NCBI GenBank assembly: GCA_037102815.1
Contig: BTPP01000009.1
Location: forward strand, 62,001-126,000
Direction: 5' to 3'
Length of the DNA: 64,000 bases
Source of the DNA: Neurospora intermedia
Lineage: Eukaryota; Ascomycota; Sordariomycetes; Sordariales; Sordariaceae
Shown here: piece by piece, positions 34,566 to 44,835 of the stretch
Layout of the letters: each line of letters begins with the position of its first letter
Numbering within the stretch: the stretch's first letter is position 1
Translations under genes and position numbers: made by a program
Notes under the pieces: model-generated
The model's input: the letters and a program-made list of their open reading frames with translations, nothing else
Database searches by the model: none
What the model was told of the DNA's origin: nothing

Positions 34566-37500
34566 AGTAGTACTTACAATTCAATTTTAAACCGACCTTA
34601 TTATTCTTTACGTTTCTTCCTTTCACCGAAGGGGGAAATACATTAGGATTTAATAACAATTTATTAAATTTCTTAACTATTATTCAACTTTTGCCCTTTT
34701 AGACCAAGTACTTGCACTTTTATTCTTCGGAGTCCCCTTTTCTTCACTACTTTATTACTACTTATTTAGGTCTGAAGGCTAGATTGAACAATATTAAAGA
34801 CCGATTAAGCAAACCCCCAAGCGGCCTTTAACTTCTAGGAGGAAAATCTAATATATAAAGTATATTAAATTATTAAATTTACTACTTACGAGCCGTAACT
34901 TTACTATAAGGAAAAACTTTAATTTTTAACCGCCGAACTACTTATTAAGGTAGTATAATTGTATTTAAATAGAGAAACCGGTTATATTGAAATTAAACCT
35001 AATTAAATTATTAATACTAATAATAATATTTATAATAGGGGATAGATCGTTAATTTGGATATAATAGACTATAAAGTTCAATAGGTCCTATATAAATATT
35101 ACTAATTAATTGCTAATTATCCTATTCTAATATACCAAACTTAGCCCTTTATAATTAAAGAAGGAGTATTATTGTAATTACGAAAGAAGAATTAAAAATA
35201 ATTTATAGCCCGAATTAAAATAAGCAACGCTACTATTAATATTACTACTTAAATACCTATTCCCCTTAATACCGGTAATATAAGTATTCACTCTTCTCTA
35301 GTAAACTTTTTAAATACCGTTAAGATAATTAATATATTAACCTTTATTAACCTAGTATAAATTCCTATATTACCTTCCTTACTACTTATACCTACTAAAT
35401 AATACGTTCAATTAAACCCGATTTAACGACCTTTCTTACCTATAGAATTAATAGTTTCGTAAGCAAATTCGGTTATTAAAATCGCTATTAATATTATTCA
35501 ATAATTAGCTACCAATCCTACTACTAAATATTTCGGAAATTTTATATAAGCCGAAACTCTTCTACGCCTAGTATAGAAATAATAGTAGGAGTAAGTAAAA
35601 TAATATCCGGGAATAATTCTTACTAATTACTTTCCTATATACCCTATTAATCTAAGCTAAAATATTATATACTTTACCCAACGTAATATAAAAACCGGAG
35701 GTAAATCCCCGAATTATCTACTTTACTTTACTTAACCGGTCTACAATACTATACGTTTAATTCAAAATAGCATAAAGCCCGGTTTTAATCTCCTAACGCC
35801 CGCTACTACTAAGTGTAACGCTTTTTAACCTTATAAAAATCCTACTATTTATTATAATTAATATTCTAGTAATTTTATCGGTCCTACCGGCGAAACGGCT
35901 ATAATAAACGCTAGGGACCTGCGTAATACTGCTAATCTAGCTAATTAAATAAAAAATCTTCGTATTAATTGTACTAATTAGCAACCTTTATTCAAAAACG
36001 TTAACCAGTTTCCTATTTACTTTTACAAATATATACTAATTCCCACTATTAGTTGTAATATTTCCAATTAAATTCTACGGATAAACCTTAAAGAATTAAT
36101 AGACTAGGCTCTAATAAACGAAAAGTAAACGGAATAGTAAGGATTACCGCCCGTAGTTTTAAATAACGGTAGTTACCTTCCTTTAACTATTCTAAAGGCT
36201 CCCGTTCCTTCTATATATTCAACCTTCCACTAGAACGCTCATCCTACTAATAACCTACAAACTATACACTTTAATATTAATTCTAATACTTCCATCCCAT
36301 CGATTAAAATTAATAGCGATAGTATAATAACGGATAATTCGGCGCTTCACGAAATGCTTAAAGATTTATATAATTGTATCGAAGAATTGGAAAATCGGAA
36401 TTAAACTCTTATTAACTCTATTTCTAAGGTTAATATAAGTAGTCGTTAATTAATTAAGGAAGAACCTTTTAAAATTTTAAATATCGGAATATACTTCCCT
36501 AACGTAAAACTTAATAAAATAAAGAAGGGTATATATTAAAATAGTAAAGTTAATATTTATACTACCTTTTACAAATTTAATAATATACTTAAAGGATATT
36601 TAAAGAATTATTTAAAAAGACGCTAAATTTTCGCTAATAATTTTAATTAACTATTCCGTAATATAGTACTATATTAGTAGAATTTTACCCTCTCTAAAGA
36701 GGAACGTAATAACCTTCGTAATAATTTCAATAAAACTCTTAATATATTTAATATTATATTTAATACTAAACTATATAAAGCGCAAAAATAGTTAAATACA
36801 AATAAATTTACTATAGAACTATATAAAACTAATACGCAAGCGCTTTGCAACTATTTAACCTAACTATTTAAATACACACACCTTTAGGGAGATTCTTCGG
36901 ACTTCCAACTATATATTCGCTTATAGAATAGCCTATACCCTATAATACAAACTGCGTATATTACTCCGGAATAGAATATTAATTTTAGTAACTATATTAG
37001 TAAAATTAAATAGAAGGCCATCCCAATACGCTACTTATTCCTAGAATTATTAAAGAATAAATAATCAACTTACTATACCGCTAATAATTCCAATAATAAG
37101 GACGATAATTCTAACGTCTATACTAACTTCTAGAAAAATTATAATAGTAATAAACCTTTCCGAAAAAACTTTTCATCCTATAATAATAAATTTAATAGCA
37201 AATTAAGCGGGAAATTTTATTTTAATAAAGGATTTAAGAACTTTAGTAATAAATTCAATAAGTACGATACAGGCCGATCGGGCAATAATAACGGCCACTA
37301 GTATTATTAGAATAAGAAATTTAAACGCTATTAAATTTTATAGGATAGTTATTATACTTATACCTCCACCGTAATAATCTTCGCGGATAATTTTAATATA
37401 AATAATAAAATTCACTACCTACAAAATAAAAGTTACTATTTTATTAGGGACTTCAAAGAAGAAGTAGAAAAATCTATAATAAATATTTCTAAGGTTAAAT

Positions 37501-39927
37501 ATAATAATAAACCTTCTACCTATTTTACTAGCTATCTAACCCCTAATAAACTTTTATTTCCTAATATTTCGTTATTTTATATTATTTCGCGTATAATAAC
37601 TAACGAACCGGCGGTTATTCTTAATATAGTTCCTATTAAAAGTACCGACTCCAACAGATCCGTACGACCCCTATTATTAAATCTATTATCTAATACTAAA
37701 TTTATAATAATTCCTAAACGTTTAAAAAAGGCCTAAACGTCTTATAGGTCGTCCGATCCTTCGTTTAATAATTGAGTAACTTTTATAGAAAGTAGTCGGA
37801 AGCCGTTTAGCCGGGCTAGAACGTTAAGGAAAGCGGACGTCCAAACAAATTTATTAATATTGGTAAACGGATAGAAGTCCGATTTATTGGAGGTTTAGTA
37901 CAAAAGCCAATATACGCTACTTACTTTCACTAAGGGACAAACTATTGAAGTAATTCCGGATATTACTTTTAAAAATAAGGAAACGAATTTGCAAAAAGTT
38001 ACATTATATTTATAAATTAATATTAAATCTAGCCCTAGTATACCCATTATTACTATATATCTTAATTCGGGTTATTTATTAATAATAATAAATAAAACGT
38101 TTATTAAAGAATTTTTACCAAATATAAAATATAAAGTAGTACCGCCTAACGTTATAAAGGGTATTAATTCGAAGATTATTATTAATACAATTACGGAGTT
38201 TGACTTTTATATAGAAGGAAAGGTTAATAGTATTAAAGTTAATAGGTACTTCTAAATATCTACCTTAATTATTAATAAACTAGGCCCGAATATACTATTA
38301 GGAATAGACTTCCTTCGTTATTATAATACAAAGTTAGACTTTAATACTATTCTATATTCTTTTAAATCGGTTTTTAATATAAAAGTTCAAAGTAAAGTCT
38401 ATTCTAAAAGAATCGAAGGGGGGGAGGATATTCTTATTACTAAAGTCTTCGCCAAATCTAATACTCTATTATTAGGAAGGCAATTAAGAATTATCCTAGT
38501 AAAATACAACGCCTAATTTAATAATTAATATAGCCTAGGTAAACGTCCTACTTACAACTTTTACGTACAATATCCTTATTTATTAAATGCTACCGTAGAT
38601 AATAAAACTTACAAAATTATACTATATCTAAACTAATCCGAAGAGCTAATATTTATTCCTAAAGGAACTCGGATAGGTATAATTATATAACTATCGTACA
38701 AAATTAATAAAACTACTATACTAATTAACGCTTCGGATATAGCTTTTTTCATCCCTGAAGTACAAATTAGACTTACCTAAGAATAATATACTATATTTAT
38801 TAATAGGGCCGCTAAGGATAAAAAGGAAAAGGCTATTAAGAAAAGTACTTTTAAAGTACCTTCCTATAGAATTACTAAGCTAATTAATATCGAAGCTATT
38901 CTTTTTAAAGTAGGTATTAATATTTATAATACAAATCCCGAATTTTTAAAGCAAATTAAAAGCCTCCTAAATAAATATATCGATATTTTTAGAAATAAAA
39001 GGATCGTACTAATAAAAAAAGAAGATAAAATACGTATTAATTTAATTGAAGGATGGTAAAACTAGCGAAAAATCGTTAAACCTTACCCCTTAAGTACTAA
39101 AGACTGTAAATTTCTTAATAAGGAGTATAATAAAATATACGCCTAAAATAAAATATTATTTATATTGCAACTAACTCCTATTATTTGCCCGGTATTTATT
39201 ATCTAAAGAAAAATTAATAAAATTAATAAAAAGCGTACTATAATTAATCTTCGCTTATTCAATAATATTACCGTACTTAATATATACCCCTTACTTAACT
39301 AAAAAGATATTATTAATACTATAATCGGTAAGAAATTCTTCTTAATTTTTAACGCCGCTAAATTCTTTTATTAATTGTCTATTTTTATTAAATATTATAA
39401 TTATATAATAGTTATTAACCTACAAGGTTTTAAATAATTTAATATTATATTAATAAACTTTAAGAATTCTCTAATATTTGTATAAAGATTTATAGATAGG
39501 CTATTCTTCGAATACTACTCCTTCGTATATATTTATATTAATAATATTATTATTTTTAGTAATATTTAAAAAGAATACTTCGCCCACTTAACTATTATTA
39601 TAAATCTCCTTAATAAATATCGTATTTATATTAGTATTAATAAATCTTTCGTAGGGTATCCTTCAATACAATTATTAAGTAGTATTATCGACGGAGAAGG
39701 TCGCAAATGTACGGAAAACTGTATTAAGGCCTTTTAAAAGCTAACCTTTTCTAATATATTTAATAATTTTAAAACTTACCTTAATATAACTAGGTAGTTA
39801 CGTTAAAATATATTGTAGTTCGCTATTAAGGAGGAACTATTTAATTGAAGAAAGACCGAATTATTAAAGCGAATATACGAATTAGGTAATTTATAAATAG
39901 GTTCGATAAAGTAAATATAATAGGTAT

Positions 39928-40176
39928 TGTGAAAGCGTGATCCTACGAGTGATAAGACAACAAGATTAGAAGCCACAAATCAAAGTAATATTAAGTGTAA
40001 AGAAGGAAAGGGAAGCTATACGAACGAAGGCATTCGGAATCAGACATATAGGTCTGGATTCTGCCATCGGTTGCCGCCTTCCCAATCCGTCAATCTTATC
40101 GATAAGAACATAAGCCTTCTTCTATCCGATGTGCCATGGTGCCTTGTGTCCAGTGTCATCCAGCCATGCCATGACA
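39928..40176 (-). repeat. 3' LTR of element A
   Basis: 249 bp, starts TGTGAAAGCG and ends GCCATGACA on the + strand. Identical by eye to 47604-47852. Confidence 0.96.
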
Positions 40177-40190
40177 TCACCCCCCCCTCA
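40177..40190 (-). other. Polypurine tract of element A
   Basis: Minus strand reads TGAGGGGGGGTGA, directly next to the 3' LTR, the expected place for the plus-strand primer of reverse transcription. Confidence 0.75.
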
Positions 40191-40507
40191 AATAGAAGGC
40201 TCAGCCCCAGAGCCGAAAGAAAAGAAAAGAGAAAATAAAGAACTATTAGGTAAGATCAATGCCAAATCCCTTTGCCAAGCATCGCGACTGTGTTGTTCAA
40301 TCTGGTTGTCGCGTCATGTAAAAAGGTCCGGAATCTCAAAAAAAACTTCCCCCAAATCGGACTCGAACGGACCGCGTCCCGGGCAGAGGACAGATGCTCC
40401 GGACTGATGCGACATAGTCTCGTGGGCTGTCACGCCACGCCACTATGCCATACACCATTCCACGGACCGTTGACCAATGCTCTGCCCCTCTCCTTTATGA
40501 ACCCGGT

Positions 40508-43500
40508 TCAAGCTCTCCTCCTTCGTTTTCCCTTGTTGGCCATATCCACTGGCGCATTGTCTTCCTTGTGCTTTTTTGCGATCGTATTGTTCTCCATCGC
40601 CTTTATCCAAATGCCCAATCTTTTCGGTGGTCCAGGTTTATCCGGGTTCCCGTCGTGATACTCCTTCAACTTGGTCGCTGCATTCTTGAATCCATCCGCG
40701 TCCCACCATTCAGGATCTGGGTCCCAGCCCCTCCACTGGACCTGATACTGCAATAGTCCTCCCGACACTCTTGACGACAGTACTTTTTCAACCTCCCACT
40801 CTTCCACTTCTTCTCCATCTTCGTCTTTCATCGGCAATCCCGCCGGATTCTCGTTGGCCTGACCTGGAAGGGGGTTATCTGGGTCTTTCCTCAGTCGGTC
40901 CGCGTGAAAGACTTTCGAGCCTTTCCACGACTCCGGAACCTCCAGTTCATAAGAATGGCCGACCATACGACCTATTCTGTAGGGCACACGGGTCAGTGGG
41001 AAGTCTAACTTATCGCTGGGTCTGTCGGTTGACCAGTTCTTTTTGATTATAAATACTCTATCCCCGACCTCGAAGTCCGGGATTCGTCGGTGGCGATTAG
41101 CTTGCTTGGTCTGTCGCTCCTGTGCCCTTGCGATCGCGTCTCTAGCTAACGTGTTGGTTTCGAGTAGCTTCTTCGCTATTTCCTTCGCTTGCTGTCGCGA
41201 CAATCTCTCCCTCGGCGTCCTTCTTTCTTCTTCCCCTTCTTCAACAAGGCGAGCGCGGTCCTCCCAGTCAAATGGCAGTCCCATGGGATATCCGAATACA
41301 ACCTCATGGGGGGACATCCCCTCCAAGCTCTCATGTGGAAGCGTACTCTGGACTGCGTCGAGTGCGGGCAGGAGGTCGGACCAGTCATCCTGGTGATGCG
41401 ATACATAGGGTCGGAGTCGTTGGTCGATATATTGGTTCATAATCTCTGCTTGACCCGCCGTCTGCGAGTGTCCAGAACTGCTAAGTTTCCACTTAATACC
41501 CAGTAACCGCGACAACTCTTGAATAAAGTCTGACACGAATTGCGGTCCGCGGTCGCTTGTCACGTCTTTTGGTAGTCCAAAGACGCGGTATGGTCCGCGG
41601 TAATACAAGATCGCGGCCTCCCTTCCGGTCACTGTATCCTTACAGGGTACCGTCCACGATAGTTTGGAGAATCGATCGACCATCACCAATACGTTGTTGT
41701 ACCCTTTTTTATCTTTTGGCATCGACTTGAAGTCTACTACCAGAGATCGCCAAGCCCGACAGTTCGGATCCAACTCCGGTGGATGAAGCAATCCTGGGGT
41801 TTTGTCTCGCGGGACCTTCGAGGAGCGGCAAATCCAACAATTATTCACGTATCGGTCTACATCAGCTACCATGCCTGGCCACCAATATTGCCTCGCGACT
41901 AGTTTCCTTGTTTTGTTTCGGCCCGGGTGCGCCGTGAGGAGGCTATTGTGGCAGCTCTTCAAGATCGCCGTTCTCAGGTTTCCTTTTTCGGGAATCACCA
42001 GCTTTTGCTTGCACAGCAATAAGCCCTTCCTTATTTCGAAGTGGTCGTCGTCTTGCGCCTTCGCTCGGTAGATGGACAGCGATTCATCCGTTCGATTTGC
42101 ACTCAGCAATTCATCCACCAAATCCACGCCCTCTGGCAATTCAGGCTCTGACTCGGGGTTTCTCGGTTCCGCGTTTTCCTGGTCGGTTTGGAAGATGGCG
42201 TTCAACTCTGCCGGGGTTGTATCGCATTTATCACCAGCGAATACCAGCCCTCCGTCTTGCGGTTTCAGCAGCCGCAATGTCCGTTGGTCGTCTCTCTTCG
42301 CAAGAATCGTTTTCAGTGTTTCAGTCTTTCTTGATAACGCATCTGCCGCTTGGTTGTCCTTGCCGGGTCGGTACGTCATTTTGAATTGGTACTCAGAGAG
42401 CTTTTCCGACCATCCTGCTTGCCTCGAATTCAAGAGCCGTTTTGTGCAGAAATATTCCAGGGCCTGATGATCCGTGAGTATCTCGAACCTCAGTCCCTTC
42501 AACTCTGGCCTCCATATTCCTATGGCTTTCATAATAGCTAACAGCTCCTTGTCGTGGACCGGATAGTTAAGCTCCGCGGGGGCCATAGTTTCCGAATAGA
42601 ATGCCACCGGGTGCCATTCCTTATCGTCTTCCTGCCATTGGGACAACACCCCGGCACAAACCCCATCCGATGCGTCTGTCTCCAGCCTAGTGTCCTTGTC
42701 GAAGGAGAAATGAGTTAAGACTGGGGCTTCCAACAAGCTTTGTTTAAGAGATTCGAATGCCCTCTGGCATTCCTCGCTCCACACGAACGCTCGGTCCTTT
42801 CTTGTCAGGTTGTTCAATGGTCGTGCAATCCTTCCGAAATTTCTAACAAATTTTCGATAGAAGTTGCAAAAGCCTAAGAATGCTTGCAGTCCTTTCAAAT
42901 TTGATGGAATTCTCCAATCCCGGACCGCCTCCACCTTGTCAGGGTCGACCGATATACCTTCGGACCCGATGATAAATCCCAGAAACTTCGTTTTTGTCAC
43001 GTGGAATTCACATTTTTTAATATCAGCCTGCAACCCGGCCTCCTTCAGGCGTGCCAATACCGTCCGGACATGCTCCTTGTGTTCCTTTTCTGTTTGGGAA
43101 AAAATAAGGATGTCGTCGATATAAGCGCTGCAGAAGTCTTGCGTTCCCATCAGGACGTCGTTGATCAGTCTTTGAAACGACGACGGACCTCCGCACAGTC
43201 CAAAGGGTAGCACCTTATATCGATATGCTCCGAAGCTGGTCCTAAAGGTAGTCAAATCCTCCTGGCCCGGGTACATCCTGATCCTGTGGAAGGCCTGTCT
43301 AATATCGATCTTGGTAAAGATCTTTGCTCTTCCGATTCTGGCCAGAGTTTCTTCTATCAAGGGGAGTGGGTAGCGGTCCTTTTTCGAAATGGCATTCAGT
43401 TTTCGATAATCGACGCAGAAACGCAACCCACCATTACCCTTGGGTACGAAGAGAACTGGAGCCGCCCAGGGCGCCGAGCTTGCTTCGATAAATCCTTTCT

Positions 43501-44728
43501 GCAGATTGTCGGTAATATATTTCCGACATTCCTCGAGTTCGGCTAGGGTCATCCGATATAGTGGGTTAACGCCCAACTCATCTGGTCGGTGACCTTCCTC
43601 GAGGTTGATTTGGTGATCAATGCCCTTTTTATGCTCCGGGAGAGTGTTGGATTTCGCTTTGCTGAATACATCCAGTCGGTCGTGGAGGTAAGTGGGCACC
43701 TTTTCCAGAATCATCTGCTTGTCTTCTTCCTCATCGTCCTCCAGACCTTCCTGGTTCTTTGCGCTAATCAGACTCTCGATTTCGTATAGACTGGTGGTAT
43801 CGACGCGGGCCTTCTTTCGCACATACATCATTTCGAACACATTTGCGTCCACAATCGCCAGGTCCATTGGACGCTCCTTAGTCCAACTCCACTTCCTTGT
43901 CAGACGATATGGACCCTGTTCGTCCCTCAAAGGGAAGGGATTGGGTTGGTCTCTCATTCTTGTCTTCTCCCTGGGGTCTTTCGCGGGCTGTCTATTCTGC
44001 TCCTCCTCGTGCATGCATCTCTCCATCTTGGACAGGTCCCTTTCCCGGGCGTCGGGGGCCACTGCTCTCGTTGGTCTCGTCTGGGTCAGATCGACGGTCC
44101 TCCACGACGGCCTATTCTCTTCTTCTCGGGAAGAGGTCTTCAACACTCTGGTTCTCACCACCTCTTCCAGTTCAGCAATGCGGCCACAGATGAGCCTCAA
44201 ATGTTTGCCAGCACTCCTTCTTTGGTCCTCGATCTTCATCAATTCTTCTCTCTTTTCCACATCCGCCTGGAAGGAAGGGTCCGAGATCTTGGCCACCTCC
44301 GCTCCCACGTCGATATCTTTGACGTCGTGGACCGGAACGATATGCGAACGGTACACCAGCCGATTTCGGCGACAGTCCGGCAATACGTCGTTGTTGGCCA
44401 GCCACATTCTTCCCAAAATCATATCCCTCTTTAGATTTGGCAAGACAATGATCCATTGATTCGGAAATGTCACCCCATCGATTCGGATATGTCCCCGCAT
44501 GGCCAAGGTTATAGCGTCTGGCTTTGCCTTCTTGTAGGGGGTTACATATCCCGGGCTGAAATCATTGCACACCTCCAGCTGCAGTCTTTTCTTTAGCTTA
44601 CTCGCAAACGAGCGATTCACGATGATATAGGCATCGGCTCCCGTATCCACCAGCGCACTTCGAGTGGTAACAGATAATCCATTGTGAGCTACGGTACACG
44701 ACACTAGGAAGGAATTCCCACCTCCCAA
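40508..44728 (-). CDS. Pol polyprotein of element A, with chromodomain
   Basis: Open frame of 1406 residues counted from its first Met. It lies downstream of gag in a different frame; elements of this group use recoding to express pol. Domains in order: aspartic protease (DTGAD at about 28-32); reverse transcriptase with YIDD at about 535-540; RNase H (TDASDGVCAG near 670); integrase with an HHCC zinc module at about 930-980 and the catalytic D,D,E core after it; and the GPY/F-like region. A chromodomain follows at about 1308-1357 (VEKVLSSRV then YQVQWRGWDP) with a basic tail KRRRRA. The chromodomain marks it as a chromovirus; in relatives this module reads H3K9-methylated heterochromatin. 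Confidence 0.92.
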   Translation of the reverse strand: MGGGNSFLVSCTVAHNGLSVTTRSALVDTGADAYIIVNRSFASKLKKRLQLEVCNDFSPGYVTPYKKAKPDAITLAMRGHIRIDGVTFPNQWIIVLPNLKRDMILGRMWLANNDVLPDCRRNRLVYRSHIVPVHDVKDIDVGAEVAKISDPSFQADVEKREELMKIEDQRRSAGKHLRLICGRIAELEEVVRTRVLKTSSREEENRPSWRTVDLTQTRPTRAVAPDARERDLSKMERCMHEEEQNRQPAKDPREKTRMRDQPNPFPLRDEQGPYRLTRKWSWTKERPMDLAIVDANVFEMMYVRKKARVDTTSLYEIESLISAKNQEGLEDDEEEDKQMILEKVPTYLHDRLDVFSKAKSNTLPEHKKGIDHQINLEEGHRPDELGVNPLYRMTLAELEECRKYITDNLQKGFIEASSAPWAAPVLFVPKGNGGLRFCVDYRKLNAISKKDRYPLPLIEETLARIGRAKIFTKIDIRQAFHRIRMYPGQEDLTTFRTSFGAYRYKVLPFGLCGGPSSFQRLINDVLMGTQDFCSAYIDDILIFSQTEKEHKEHVRTVLARLKEAGLQADIKKCEFHVTKTKFLGFIIGSEGISVDPDKVEAVRDWRIPSNLKGLQAFLGFCNFYRKFVRNFGRIARPLNNLTRKDRAFVWSEECQRAFESLKQSLLEAPVLTHFSFDKDTRLETDASDGVCAGVLSQWQEDDKEWHPVAFYSETMAPAELNYPVHDKELLAIMKAIGIWRPELKGLRFEILTDHQALEYFCTKRLLNSRQAGWSEKLSEYQFKMTYRPGKDNQAADALSRKTETLKTILAKRDDQRTLRLLKPQDGGLVFAGDKCDTTPAELNAIFQTDQENAEPRNPESEPELPEGVDLVDELLSANRTDESLSIYRAKAQDDDHFEIRKGLLLCKQKLVIPEKGNLRTAILKSCHNSLLTAHPGRNKTRKLVARQYWWPGMVADVDRYVNNCWICRSSKVPRDKTPGLLHPPELDPNCRAWRSLVVDFKSMPKDKKGYNNVLVMVDRFSKLSWTVPCKDTVTGREAAILYYRGPYRVFGLPKDVTSDRGPQFVSDFIQELSRLLGIKWKLSSSGHSQTAGQAEIMNQYIDQRLRPYVSHHQDDWSDLLPALDAVQSTLPHESLEGMSPHEVVFGYPMGLPFDWEDRARLVEEGEEERRTPRERLSRQQAKEIAKKLLETNTLARDAIARAQERQTKQANRHRRIPDFEVGDRVFIIKKNWSTDRPSDKLDFPLTRVPYRIGRMVGHSYELEVPESWKGSKVFHADRLRKDPDNPLPGQANENPAGLPMKDEDGEEVEEWEVEKVLSSRVSGGLLQYQVQWRGWDPDPEWWDADGFKNAATKLKEYHDGNPDKPGPPKRLGIWIKAMENNTIAKKHKEDNAPVDMANKGKRRRRA

Positions 44729-44835
44729 ATGGTCCTTCAGGTTGAAGCTTGGATTTTCTTTACTGATCTGTTGTTCTTCCTCATCTATGCTGCTGACAGA
44801 GACTTCGCCCAGAGTGGAGACTTCTCTCTGGGTGG

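Noticed and set aside
40771-44459. Plus-strand open frames across element A
   Set aside because: Mirror readings of pol, which is open and has all its domains on the minus strand.
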